Source: Caldicellulosiruptor hydrothermalis 108
GTDB taxonomy: Bacteria > Bacillota > Thermoanaerobacteria > Caldicellulosiruptorales > Caldicellulosiruptoraceae
DNA length: 64,000 nucleotides
Direction: 5' to 3'
NCBI RefSeq assembly: GCF_000166355.1
Contig: NC_014652.1
Coordinates: 1,772,928-1,836,927, forward strand
This document shows, in pieces, positions 9,909 to 18,167 of the stretch. Every line of letters starts with the position of its first letter. The stretch's first letter is position 1. The notes under the pieces are model-generated. The model saw only the letters and a list, made by a program, of their open reading frames with translations, searched no databases and was not told the origin of the DNA. The position numbers and the translations under genes are program-made.

Positions 9909-10529
9909 TTAAAAAGAAAGAATATTTTTTAAAAACGAAATCCTGTGAATTTCGCATGGACCATATTTTTGCAAAATCTCTATGTGCTCTTTTGTGCCAT
10001 ATCCTTTGTGTTTTTCAAATTTATAGAGTGGGTACTTTGAAGAAATCTCTACTATATATCTATCCCTTGAAACCTTTGCTAAGATGGACGCACAGGCAAT
10101 TGAGTAGGATTTTCTGTCACCTTTTATGATAGCCCTTTGATTAAAGCCCAGGTTCGGAATTTCATAGCCATCCACTAACACTATGTCGGGCTCAATTTTT
10201 AAGTTTTCAATAGCATTTTTCATGGCCAAAAAAGTTGCATTGTTTATGTTTATCTCATCTATGATTTTGCTATCCACCATCGCAACAGAATACGCTATAC
10301 TCTCTTTTATTATCTCTTCAAAGAGTTTTTCTCTCTTTTTAGGAGTCAGCTTTTTTGAGTCTCTCACACCTTCAATTATCCTTTTTCTGTCCATTACAAC
10401 TGCTGCAGCAAAAACAGGTCCTGCCAAAGGTCCTCTTCCTGCCTCATCAACCCCGCAAATAAATCTGTAACCTTCATTCAAAAGCTTTTCTTCTATTTCA
10501 AAATAGTTTTCATCTTCCGACAACCTCAT
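9909..10529 (-). CDS. rnhB: Ribonuclease HII
   Basis: Cleaves RNA in RNA-DNA hybrids, including single ribonucleotides in DNA. About 206 aa. CGVDEAGRGPLAGPVFAAAVV near the N-terminus supplies the catalytic Asp-Glu pair; VLVDGYEIP supplies the third Asp, and ASILAKVSRDRYI is the conserved downstream helix. The start region overlaps the rbgA stop by about 20 bp. A GGGAGGA site precedes both a TTG (10532) and an ATG (10529); ATG is given here. Confidence 0.96.
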   Translation of the reverse strand: MRLSEDENYFEIEEKLLNEGYRFICGVDEAGRGPLAGPVFAAAVVMDRKRIIEGVRDSKKLTPKKREKLFEEIIKESIAYSVAMVDSKIIDEININNATFLAMKNAIENLKIEPDIVLVDGYEIPNLGFNQRAIIKGDRKSYSIACASILAKVSRDRYIVEISSKYPLYKFEKHKGYGTKEHIEILQKYGPCEIHRISFLKNILSF

Positions 10530-11358
10530 CAAGTGTTATCCTCCCAATCTTTCCTTTTCTTAAATCGTCTAAAAACATTGTTGCTGCTTTAAGAGTATCA
10601 ATCCTGCCCTCTTTGAGTATACATCCTCTTTTTTTGCCAATTTCTATTAAGTACTCTTCCTCCGAAAGGGTGGAAAAATCAATTGAATACTTTTGGTTAA
10701 GCAGCTGGCAATATTTTTTCTTTATCATCCCAATTGTTTTCTTTGCAACAAGTTCTTTGTTAAAGAGCTCCTCTTTAATACTGCCTATCGCACAAAGCTT
10801 TAAAGCAACAGTGTCATCTTCAAGCTTTGGTACAAGTATTCCGGGGGTGTCGAGCATCTCAAAATAGTCGTTGATTTTTATCCACTGTTTTGCCCTTGTA
10901 ACACCAGGCTTATCACCTGTTCTGGCCTTGGCTGAGTTTGTTATCTTGTTTATAAGCGTCGACTTTCCGACATTTGGTATGCCAAGCACACCAAATCTTA
11001 TAATCTTCTTTCTTCCTTTTTGTTTTGCCTCTTCAATCTTGTCTTTTAATAAATTTTCGGCTATTTTCAATATATTCTTTACGTTTGTACCTTTCAAAGA
11101 ATCAATACACACAGCAACCTGGTTATTTTCCTGAAAATACTTTACAAATTCTTGGTTTTTTGTTTCGTCGGCTAAATCTGATTTGTTCAGAACATAGATT
11201 TTAGGCTTATCTTTTATCAAAGCTTCGAGCTGTTCGTTTCTGGAACTCAAAGGTGCTCTTGCATCAAGCAAAATTAGATACAAATCAATATACTTGTTTA
11301 GCTCTAAAATTTCTCTTTTCGCCTTTTGCATATGGCCAGGATACCACTGAACGATCAA
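10510..11358 (-). CDS. rbgA: Ribosome biogenesis GTPase YlqF/RbgA
   Basis: Circularly permuted GTPase needed for late maturation of the large ribosomal subunit. 282 aa. Motif order is permuted as expected: G4 NKSDL (about 58-62), then G1 GIPNVGKST (about 127-135), then G3 DTPGI. The N-terminal WYPGHMQKAKRE is a family hallmark. The start is TTG at 11358 with GAGGAGG 9 nt upstream. It follows rplS after a terminator-like hairpin and overlaps rnhB. Confidence 0.95.
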   Translation of the reverse strand: MIVQWYPGHMQKAKREILELNKYIDLYLILLDARAPLSSRNEQLEALIKDKPKIYVLNKSDLADETKNQEFVKYFQENNQVAVCIDSLKGTNVKNILKIAENLLKDKIEEAKQKGRKKIIRFGVLGIPNVGKSTLINKITNSAKARTGDKPGVTRAKQWIKINDYFEMLDTPGILVPKLEDDTVALKLCAIGSIKEELFNKELVAKKTIGMIKKKYCQLLNQKYSIDFSTLSEEEYLIEIGKKRGCILKEGRIDTLKAATMFLDDLRKGKIGRITLDEVVGR

Positions 11359-11390
11359 AGCAAAAATCCTCCTCTTTTTGTTGTAAATAT

Positions 11391-11427
11391 AAAAAAGAGA
11401 CTAAGCTTTTTTAAGCATTAGTCTCTT
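11391..11427 (-). terminator. Terminator-like hairpin after rplS
   Basis: Minus strand AAGAGACTAA...TTAGTCTCTTTTTT; the 5' arm overlaps the last rplS codons. It would reduce transcription of rbgA relative to rplS. Confidence 0.75.
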
Positions 11428-11800
11428 CGGTATTGTTATTCTCTTTATTGTTTGGCTGCTGAACAAGCTCTTTAATCTTTGCAGCCTTACCTATCTTTTC
11501 TCTGATATAATAGAGTTTTGCTCTTCTTACTTTACCTCTTCTTATAACTTCAATCTTCTCAAGCCTTGGTGAGTGAAGAGGGAATACTCTTTCAACACCA
11601 ATACCATATGAAATTCTTCTGACTGTGAAAGTTTCCGAAAGCCCTTTTCCTCTTCTTTTTATGACAAGCCCTTCGAAAGCTTGCACTCTTTCTCTTCCAC
11701 CTTCAATAACCTTAAAGTAAACTCTTACTGTGTCACCAGGTTTGAAATCAGGAATATCTTTTCTTAGCATTTCGCTTTCAATCTCTCTGATTATATCCAT
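11411..11800 (-). CDS. rplS: Large-subunit ribosomal protein L19
   Basis: L19 sits at the subunit interface of the 50S particle. From the ATG at 11800 (GGAGGG upstream) it is about 129 aa. Visible blocks are [47 protein letters not shown] and [19 protein letters not shown]. The tail is Asn/Glu rich. The frame is open to 11863, but those extra codons belong to the structured leader. It has its own promoter inside trmD. Confidence 0.96.
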   Translation of the reverse strand: MDIIREIESEMLRKDIPDFKPGDTVRVYFKVIEGGRERVQAFEGLVIKRRGKGLSETFTVRRISYGIGVERVFPLHSPRLEKIEVIRRGKVRRAKLYYIREKIGKAAKIKELVQQPNNKENNNTEETNA

Positions 11801-11900
11801 CTTCCACTTTCCCTCCTTCCAGCAATAAGGATGTTCTTGCAAACCGTGTTTGCAGAGGACCATGTACTTTATTTACAAGAAAAAAGCCCAAAAATGAACA
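11801..11900 (-). promoter_or_regulatory. Candidate L19 leader (autoregulatory 5' UTR of rplS)
   Basis: The roughly 100-nt leader contains a perfect 7-bp stem with a 3-nt loop (TGCAAAC at 11838-11844 pairs with GTTTGCA at 11848-11854). A second possible pairing (TCCTT with AAGGA) would occlude part of the rplS ribosome site. Firmicutes rplS genes are known to carry an L19-binding leader; this one is a candidate by position and shape only. Confidence 0.5.
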
Positions 11901-11906
11901 TGTGTA

Positions 11907-11935
11907 ATTATAACACAATTTTTTGCATCTCACAA
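11907..11935 (-). promoter_or_regulatory. rplS promoter inside the trmD 3' end
   Basis: Minus strand TTGTGA (11930-11935), 17-nt spacer, TATAAT (11907-11912) with an extended TGT before the -10. The predicted transcript starts near 11900. Confidence 0.65.
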
Positions 11936-12645
11936 TATTTTATTAAAAATTCTCTGTCTTCGTCGGTCAGCTCAAAACCTTTGAGCAAATCAGGTCTGTT
12001 TTTTATTGTTTTCAGTAAGCTCTGATACCTTCTCCACTTTCTTATTTTTTTATGGTCTCCGCACAAAAGTATCTCAGGAACTTTTTTGCCTCTGAACTCA
12101 AGCGGTCTTGTATACTGCGGATATTCCAAAAGCCCTGTTGAAAAACTCTCTTCTTGAGCTGACTTTTCTTCAATGACACCCTTTACAAGCCGCGAAACTG
12201 AGTCAATCACCACAAGTGCAGCATACTCTCCTCCAGTTAAAACATAGTCTCCTATAGAAATCTCATCTGTCACAATCATGTCAATTACTCTCTGGTCAAT
12301 TCCTTCATAGTGCCCACATATTATTACAATCTCTTTTTCTTTTGACAGCTGCTCTGCATACCGCTGAGTGTATGTTTTGCCTTGAGGTGTAAGATAAATA
12401 ACTCTGTGAGGTTTGGCTGGTTTTATACTCTCATATGCATCAATTATTGGCTGGGCAGTCATAACCATTCCAAATCCGCCGCCGTATGGATAGTCATCTG
12501 TCCTCTTGTGCTTATCAAGTGTAAAATCTCGTATATTAATTGCCTCTATCTTTATCAGCCCTTTTTGCTGAGCTCTTTTTAAGATGCTGTAGTTTGTTGC
12601 AGACAAAATCACTTCTGGAAATAAAGTTAGAACTTTGAATACCAT
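11908..12645 (-). CDS. trmD: tRNA (guanine37-N1)-methyltransferase
   Basis: SPOUT-class enzyme that methylates G37 next to the anticodon using AdoMet and so prevents frameshifting. 245 aa. Knot and AdoMet-site motifs are clear: YPYGGGFGMVM, IICGHYEGIDQRV and SIGDYVLTGGEYAAL. It starts 2 bp after rimM. Its 3' end contains the rplS promoter. Confidence 0.97.
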   Translation of the reverse strand: MVFKVLTLFPEVILSATNYSILKRAQQKGLIKIEAINIRDFTLDKHKRTDDYPYGGGFGMVMTAQPIIDAYESIKPAKPHRVIYLTPQGKTYTQRYAEQLSKEKEIVIICGHYEGIDQRVIDMIVTDEISIGDYVLTGGEYAALVVIDSVSRLVKGVIEEKSAQEESFSTGLLEYPQYTRPLEFRGKKVPEILLCGDHKKIRKWRRYQSLLKTIKNRPDLLKGFELTDEDREFLIKYCEMQKIVL

Positions 12646-12647
12646 CT

Positions 12648-13157
12648 TTAATCCAACAACCCTTCAACAACCTTTATTTTCATATATCCCTCTTCGATAT
12701 TAACCTCCTTTACAATCTCTTTCAAGGCAGGAATCAGTATGTCTTTCTTTCCTATATAGCTGTCGCAAATGTAAACATCGTTGCTGCCAGTTTTTAAAAC
12801 ATCCTTTATTCTACCCAGTTTTCTGCCGTCTAAATCATACACTTCAAGCCCAATAATATCGCATATAAAATAAGTGTCCTTTGGCAGTTTTTTGGCTCTT
12901 TCTCTTTCTATCACTATATACCTGTTTTTCAGCTTTTGTGCTTCATCTATGCTGGAAATTTCTTTGAACTTGATTATCACAATATTATCTTTTACTCTAT
13001 ATCTTTCAATTGTGAGCTTTGTTGAAAGGTTGTCTTCCAAAAGAACATATTCAAGCTCAGAAAACCTGTCAACCTCATCTGTAAGAGGTATTACCTTAAC
13101 TTCACCTTTGAGTCCAAAAGTATTTACAATCTTGCCTACCTGGAGGTACTTATACAT
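12648..13157 (-). CDS. rimM: 16S rRNA processing factor RimM
   Basis: Assembly factor that binds the 30S head (S19 region). 169 aa: an N-terminal beta-barrel domain beginning [18 protein letters not shown] and a C-terminal PRC-barrel domain with [16 protein letters not shown] and [11 protein letters not shown]. It has a GGAGGT ribosome site just downstream of a hairpin separating it from khpA. Confidence 0.95.
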   Translation of the reverse strand: MYKYLQVGKIVNTFGLKGEVKVIPLTDEVDRFSELEYVLLEDNLSTKLTIERYRVKDNIVIIKFKEISSIDEAQKLKNRYIVIERERAKKLPKDTYFICDIIGLEVYDLDGRKLGRIKDVLKTGSNDVYICDSYIGKKDILIPALKEIVKEVNIEEGYMKIKVVEGLLD

Positions 13158-13170
13158 AGTCTACCTCCTT

Positions 13171-13207
13171 TTTAAAAAAGAGTTAGGCAAGATACGCCTA
13201 ACTCTTT
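13171..13207 (-). terminator. Intra-operon hairpin between khpA and rimM
   Basis: Minus strand AAAAGAGTTAGGC...GCCTAACTCTTT (13196-13207 with 13177-13188), 12 paired bases with a 7-nt loop and then T6. It has full terminator form, so it probably acts as a partial terminator or mRNA 3'-end stabiliser. Confidence 0.75.
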
Positions 13208-13440
13208 TATTGTAAAATCTCAACTATAACTCTCTTGTTGTCTTTGTTTGCTGCAGCTCTGACAACTGTTCTTATAGCTCTTGCTATTCTTCCCTGCTTG
13301 CCAATGACCTTTCCCATATCTTCAGGAGCAACTTTGAGCTCAATAATTACTGACTGCTCACCGTGGATTTCGCTAACCTTTACTTGGTCTGGATTGTCAA
13401 CAAGAGATTTTGCTATGACTTCAACTAAATCTTTTAGCAT
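13207..13440 (-). CDS. khpA: KH-domain RNA-binding protein KhpA (YlqC)
   Basis: 77-aa single KH domain. The GxxG loop is VIGKQGRIARAIRTVVRAAA at about 45-64. KhpA pairs with KhpB (Jag) in many Gram-positives to bind RNAs that affect division and envelope genes. It lies between rpsP and rimM, the normal Firmicutes position, with a terminator-like hairpin starting at its stop codon. Confidence 0.93.
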   Translation of the reverse strand: MLKDLVEVIAKSLVDNPDQVKVSEIHGEQSVIIELKVAPEDMGKVIGKQGRIARAIRTVVRAAANKDNKRVIVEILQ

Positions 13441-13469
13441 GACAAGCTACCCCTCCTTCTACATATGTT

Positions 13470-13715
13470 TTATTCAATTACGCCAGCTTTTTTAAGTAGA
13501 ATTTTAACTGTATCTGTTGGCTGAGCACCGTATGATAACCATTTTTTTGCCTTTTCAACATCAACTTTGATGTCAGCAGGATTCTTCAAAGGATTGTAAT
13601 AGCCAATTTCGTCAATTGTTTTTCCATCTCTCGGTGTGCGTGAATCTGCAACAACAATTCTATAAAAAGGATTGTTCTTTGCACCCATTCTTTTGAGTCT
13701 TATTCTTACTGCCAC
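13470..13715 (-). CDS. rpsP: Small-subunit ribosomal protein S16
   Basis: 81 aa, standard length. [20 protein letters not shown] and [20 protein letters not shown] are characteristic. It follows ffh and precedes khpA in the conserved cluster, with an AGGAGGTGAT ribosome site. Confidence 0.97.
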   Translation of the reverse strand: MAVRIRLKRMGAKNNPFYRIVVADSRTPRDGKTIDEIGYYNPLKNPADIKVDVEKAKKWLSYGAQPTDTVKILLKKAGVIE

Positions 13716-13750
13716 TCACAATCACCTCCTCTTTTAAATTTTTTGATGTA

Positions 13751-15082
13751 TTACATGAAAGGAAATTTAAATTTTCCTTTCTTAGCAAAGTTAGGATTTG
13801 AAAATTGCTTCATCATCCTTTTCATGTCTTCAAACTGTTTCAAAAGCCTGTTTACATCTTGAACAGTGGTGCCTGACCCCATCGCAATTCGTCTTTTTCT
13901 GCTGGAATTAATAATGCTTGGATCTTGGCGTTCTTCTTTTGTCATGGAATTTATGATTGCTTCTATTTTTTTAAGTTCCTTCTCGCCAGCATCAAAATCC
14001 ACATCACCCTTTAATTTAATGCCGGGTATCATGGAAATAATCTGAGATAAAGGTCCCATCTTCTTTATTTGCTTTAGCTGGTCTAAAAAGTCTTCAAGAG
14101 TAAACTGCATGCTTCTGAGCTTTTTTTCAAGCTCCTCAGCCTTTTTCTGGTCAATAGCTTCCTGAGCTTTCTCTATTAAAGTCAAAATATCTCCCATTCC
14201 AAGTATCCTTGATGCCATCCTGTCGGGATGAAAAGCCTCTAAATCTTCCATCTTCTCACCAACACCGGCAAACTTTATTGGTTTGCCAGTTATAGCTTTG
14301 ACAGAAAGAGCAGCTCCTCCTCGCGTATCACCGTCAAGTTTTGTCATAATAATTCCATCTATGCCAAGCTGCTCATTGAAAGCTGTAGCAACATTCACAG
14401 CATCTTGTCCTGTCATGGCATCTAATACCAGCAAAATTTCTGTCGGCTTTATTGCATTTTTGATACTAACCAGCTCGTCCATAAGTTCTTGATTTATATG
14501 AAGTCTTCCTGCAGTGTCAACAATGGCAACATCGCACCTGCTTGCCTTTGCAAACTCAATGCCTTCCTTTGCTATCTTAACAGCATCTTTGCTGTTGTAG
14601 TCTGCAAAACATTTTACCCCTACTTTTTGTGCTACAACTTCTAATTGCTTTATTGCAGCAGGTCTGTATATATCACAGGCAACAAGCAAAGGGTTTTTGC
14701 CCTGCTTTTTTAAAAGCCCGGCAAGCTTTCCAGCTGTGGTGGTCTTACCAGAACCTTGAAGACCAACCATCATATAGATGGAAAATCCGCTTGGTGAAAA
14801 TGTAAGTTTTGTGTCACTTCCGCCCAAAAGCCTTACCATCTCGTCGTACACAATTTTTATCACCTGCTGAGCAGGCGTGAGGCTCTCTAAAACTTCTTCT
14901 CCCACAGCCTTTTGTGTCACAGTGTTGATAAAATCTTTTACCACTTTGTAGTTTACATCAGCCTCTAAAAGGGCAAGTTTCACTTCTTTCATAGCGTCTT
15001 TGATATCCTTTTCTGTGAGCTTGCCCTTACCTCTCAGTCTTTTGAAAACATCCTGTAACTTTTCAGAAAGACTACTAAACAT
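13751..15082 (-). CDS. ffh: Signal recognition particle protein Ffh (SRP54)
   Basis: GTPase that binds signal sequences on nascent membrane proteins and delivers ribosomes to FtsY. 443 aa: N domain, G domain with G1 GLQGSGKTTTAGKLA at about 107-121, G3 DTAGR and G4 TKLDGD, then a Met-rich M domain (MKRMMKQFSNPNF) that binds 4.5S RNA. The start overlaps the ylxM stop by 8 bp. Confidence 0.97.
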   Translation of the reverse strand: MFSSLSEKLQDVFKRLRGKGKLTEKDIKDAMKEVKLALLEADVNYKVVKDFINTVTQKAVGEEVLESLTPAQQVIKIVYDEMVRLLGGSDTKLTFSPSGFSIYMMVGLQGSGKTTTAGKLAGLLKKQGKNPLLVACDIYRPAAIKQLEVVAQKVGVKCFADYNSKDAVKIAKEGIEFAKASRCDVAIVDTAGRLHINQELMDELVSIKNAIKPTEILLVLDAMTGQDAVNVATAFNEQLGIDGIIMTKLDGDTRGGAALSVKAITGKPIKFAGVGEKMEDLEAFHPDRMASRILGMGDILTLIEKAQEAIDQKKAEELEKKLRSMQFTLEDFLDQLKQIKKMGPLSQIISMIPGIKLKGDVDFDAGEKELKKIEAIINSMTKEERQDPSIINSSRKRRIAMGSGTTVQDVNRLLKQFEDMKRMMKQFSNPNFAKKGKFKFPFM

Positions 15083-15437
15083 CTTCTTGCCACTCCTGAA
15101 TACTATTTATTATACTCATAATCTCTTCATCTTTATATCTCTCGTATATTCTCCTTAGTTTCTGTAGGACCTCTTCAATTATGCTCCTGTTCTTATAGTA
15201 CTTGTCTGCCAGTTTCAGCTTTGCCTCGTACCTTTTCAAGGCTATTTCTGCTTTTCTAAATGCATCAAAAACACCCTGCCGTGATATGCCAAGTTCTTTT
15301 GATATCTCTCCCAAGGTTAAATCTTCATTTACATACAGCTCTATAATCTTTTTTTGTCTTTCGGTCAAAAAGTCCTTATAAAAATCGTAAAGAAGGCTCA
15401 AATATACCTTATTTTCTTGCTGCATTTTTAATTTCAT
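15075..15437 (-). CDS. ylxM: YlxM family DNA-binding regulator (UPF0122)
   Basis: 120-aa helix-turn-helix protein usually encoded just before ffh. The sigma-region-4-like HTH reads LTLGEISKELGISRQGVFDAFRKAE at about 44-68 (shown here only in outline: LGEISKELGISRQ). A role with the SRP pathway is known in streptococci. It is the first gene of the ribosomal cluster and is preceded by a near-consensus promoter. Confidence 0.92.
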   Translation of the reverse strand: MKLKMQQENKVYLSLLYDFYKDFLTERQKKIIELYVNEDLTLGEISKELGISRQGVFDAFRKAEIALKRYEAKLKLADKYYKNRSIIEEVLQKLRRIYERYKDEEIMSIINSIQEWQEDV

Positions 15438-15471
15438 CTCTCTGTAAAGTTTAAAAACTTGACACTATTAT

Positions 15472-15500
15472 ATGATAATAAATCTGAAGTGTTTTGTCAA
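15472..15500 (-). promoter_or_regulatory. Promoter of the ylxM-ffh-rpsP cluster
   Basis: Minus strand TTGACA (15495-15500), exact 17-nt spacer, TATCAT (15472-15477). It lies 35 bp upstream of ylxM. No T-box or riboswitch was recognised between ylxM and gltX. Confidence 0.75.
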
Positions 15501-15550
15501 AAATTTTTGAGGACTATGTTAAAATCCAAACTCCCCTAACAGCATTTTTG

Positions 15551-15559
15551 TGTTATAAT
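15551..15559 (+). promoter_or_regulatory. Extended -10 element upstream of gltX
   Basis: TGTTATAAT with no convincing -35. It is about 80 bp before the gltX start, consistent with an extended -10 SigA promoter. Confidence 0.45.
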
Positions 15560-15638
15560 ACAATCTGTTATAAACTAATAAAATAAACAACTTATAATGC
15601 TAAACCAAAACGCAACTTAGCATGAAAGGAGTAAAAAG

Positions 15639-17081
15639 ATGGTAAGAGTCAGATTTGCACCAAGTCCGACCGGTCAGCTTCACATAGGCGGTGCAAGGAC
15701 AGCACTTTTTAACTATCTATTTGCCAAAAAACACAATGGAAAATTTATCTTACGTATAGAAGACACTGATCTTGAGAGGTCAAGAAAAGAGTGGGCAGAA
15801 GGTATTATGAAAAGCTTAAAGTGGCTTGGAATTGAATGGGATGAAGGTCCTGATGTTGGCGGTGAATTTGGACCGTACTTTCAATCTCAGAGAAAGGAAA
15901 TTTATCTTGAGTACATTCAAAAACTTTTAGAAGAAGGAAAGGCTTATTACTGTTTTTGTACACAGGAAGAGATAGAAAGAGAAAGAGAAATTGCAAGGCA
16001 GCAAAAGATACCGTACAAGTACAGCAAAAAGTGCAGGAACATCAGTTTAGAAGAAGCAAAAAAGAGAATCGAAAACGGTGAAAAGGCAGTTGTTAGAATA
16101 AAAGCACCGGTAGAAGGAACAACAGTTGTGCATGATATCATTCGTGGAGATGTTGAATTTTCAAATGACCAGTTAGATGACTTTATAATCTTAAAGTCTG
16201 ATGGAAATCCAACATACAACTTTGTTTGTGTAATTGATGATTATCTTATGAAAATATCGCATGTTATAAGGGCTGAAGAGCATCTTTCGAACACCCCAAA
16301 ACAGCTAATAATATATGAAGCCTTAAATATTCAGCCGCCGCAGTTTGCACATGTTCCCATGATTCTGGCACCTGACAGAAGCAAGCTGAGCAAAAGACAC
16401 GGTGCAACTTCAGTTGAAGAGTTTTTCGAAAATGGATACTTAAAAGAAGCAATTGTCAATTACCTTTTGCTCCTTGGCTGGTCACCTGGCGAAGACAGAA
16501 CCATTATCTCCCTTGAGGAAGCTATACAGAAGTTTGAACTTGAAAAGGTTTCAAAAAATGCAGCTATTTATGATATAAACAAGCTTACTTGGATAAACGG
16601 GTACTACCTTAAAGAAATAGATCTTGATGATTTGTATGAGAGAATGAAATATTTTTATTCCAAAAAAGGAATTGATATATCAAGCTTTGATAAAGAATAT
16701 GTAAAATCTGTTTTAAAGCTTGTGCGCGAAAAAGTCAAAACACTTGTTGAAGTAGTTAGTGCAAGCACTTACTTTTTTGATTCCAATTATGAATATGAAC
16801 AAAAGGGTGTGGAAAAATATTTTACGGCTGATAACCTAAAATGCCTTCAACTTCTTCTTGATGATTTAAAAAATGTACAACCTTTTTCAGCAGAAGAAAT
16901 TGAAAAACTTGTGAGGTCAAAAGCTGAAGAATTTAATACAAAAGCTGCAAATCTTATTCATACAATAAGGATGTGCATAAGCGGAAGAACTGTAACACCT
17001 GGTCTTTTCGAGATGATGGAAGTACTTGGAAAAGATGAGGTTATCCGCAGGATAGAAAAAACTTTGAAGATATTTGCATAA
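15639..17081 (+). CDS. gltX: Glutamyl-tRNA synthetase
   Basis: Class I aminoacyl-tRNA synthetase. 480 aa. HIGH motif is SPTGQLHIGGARTAL at about 8-22 and the KMSKS equivalent is DRSKLSKRHG at about 245-254. A CFC...Y...C zinc-like site lies near residues 106-130. The C-terminal half is the helical anticodon-binding domain. Preceded by GAAAGGAG. It is the only plus-strand gene in the first 24 kb and stands alone between two terminated minus-strand units. Confidence 0.96.
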   Translation: MVRVRFAPSPTGQLHIGGARTALFNYLFAKKHNGKFILRIEDTDLERSRKEWAEGIMKSLKWLGIEWDEGPDVGGEFGPYFQSQRKEIYLEYIQKLLEEGKAYYCFCTQEEIEREREIARQQKIPYKYSKKCRNISLEEAKKRIENGEKAVVRIKAPVEGTTVVHDIIRGDVEFSNDQLDDFIILKSDGNPTYNFVCVIDDYLMKISHVIRAEEHLSNTPKQLIIYEALNIQPPQFAHVPMILAPDRSKLSKRHGATSVEEFFENGYLKEAIVNYLLLLGWSPGEDRTIISLEEAIQKFELEKVSKNAAIYDINKLTWINGYYLKEIDLDDLYERMKYFYSKKGIDISSFDKEYVKSVLKLVREKVKTLVEVVSASTYFFDSNYEYEQKGVEKYFTADNLKCLQLLLDDLKNVQPFSAEEIEKLVRSKAEEFNTKAANLIHTIRMCISGRTVTPGLFEMMEVLGKDEVIRRIEKTLKIFA

Positions 17082-17086
17082 AAAAC

Positions 17087-17131
17087 AAAAAGGGTTGGAA
17101 AGAAGGATAAAGCCGTCTTCCAACCCTTTTT
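17087..17131. terminator. Bidirectional terminator between gltX and galE
   Basis: AAAAAGGGTTGGAA (17087-17100) pairs perfectly with TTCCAACCCTTTTT (17118-17131). T/A runs on both sides let it serve converging gltX and galE. Confidence 0.85.
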
Positions 17132-17147
17132 ATTTTTCAGTTTCTCT

Positions 17148-18134
17148 TTAGTCCTCTTCATAGCCATGAGGGTGCTTTGAGTGCCACTTCCAAGCAGTAG
17201 AGATTATAATATCGAGACTGTTGTACTTTTGCTGCCATCCAAGAAGCTTTTGAGCCTTCTGAGATGATGCAACCAAGATTGAAGGATCGCCTGCTCGTCT
17301 TGGTCCAATTTCATATGGGATTTTCTTGCCAACAACTTCGCTTGCCTTTTCGATTACTTCCATTACAGAAAATCCCATCCCATTTCCCAGATTAAATATC
17401 CCACTTTTATCGTACTTCTCCAAATACTCCATAGCCTTTAGATGCGCATCGCAAAGGTCAACAACATGGATGTAGTCCCTTATACAAGTGCCATCTTTTG
17501 TATTGTAATCATTGCCATATACAATAACCTTTTCACGAATACCAAGCGCTGTTTGAAGCACTATTGGAATAAGGTGTGTCTCAGGATTGTGGTCTTCTCC
17601 AATAATCCCGTCGGGGTGGCTACCCGCAACGTTGAAATACCTCAGTGACACAAATTTTAGCCCATAGGCAATATCCATCCATTTTAGCATCTTTTCAATT
17701 GCAAGTTTTGTCTCACCATAAGGATTTGTAGGCTGGGTTTTGTCCTCTTCAAGTATAGGGATGTTTTCTGGTTCTCCATAGACGGCAGCTGTTGAAGAAA
17801 ACACAAGTTTTTTTACATTGTGTTTTATCATTGTGTCAACAAGGTTGAGAGTACCATAAACGTTGTTGTAGTAATACTTTATAGGATTCTGAACGCTCTC
17901 TCCCACCAAAGAAGACGCAGCAAAATGGATAACTGCCGAGATGTCATTTTCAGCAAATACTTTTTCCAAAAATTCTTTGTCTTTGAGGTCACCACAATAA
18001 AACTTTCCGCCCAAAACGGCTTTCTTGTGACCTTTTTCAAGGTTGTCAATAACGACAACATCATATCCCTTTTCAAGCAAAAGCCAAACCATATGGCTTC
18101 CAATATACCCTGCTCCACCTGTAACCAAAATCAT
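17148..18134 (-). CDS. galE: UDP-glucose 4-epimerase
   Basis: Interconverts UDP-galactose and UDP-glucose, the last Leloir step. 328 aa short-chain dehydrogenase fold: NAD motif VTGGAGYIGSH at 4-14, FSSTAAVYGE with the catalytic Ser/Thr, and YGETK (YxxxK) near 145. It is third in galT-galK-galE, 33 bp after galK. Confidence 0.95.
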   Translation of the reverse strand: MILVTGGAGYIGSHMVWLLLEKGYDVVVIDNLEKGHKKAVLGGKFYCGDLKDKEFLEKVFAENDISAVIHFAASSLVGESVQNPIKYYYNNVYGTLNLVDTMIKHNVKKLVFSSTAAVYGEPENIPILEEDKTQPTNPYGETKLAIEKMLKWMDIAYGLKFVSLRYFNVAGSHPDGIIGEDHNPETHLIPIVLQTALGIREKVIVYGNDYNTKDGTCIRDYIHVVDLCDAHLKAMEYLEKYDKSGIFNLGNGMGFSVMEVIEKASEVVGKKIPYEIGPRRAGDPSILVASSQKAQKLLGWQQKYNSLDIIISTAWKWHSKHPHGYEED

Positions 18135-18167
18135 CTTTGTATCAATCCTCTCTTTATAAAAGAATTT

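Noticed and set aside
15438-15638. Possible T-box upstream of gltX
   Set aside because: No T-box sequence or terminator/antiterminator pair seen; only promoters for both strands.
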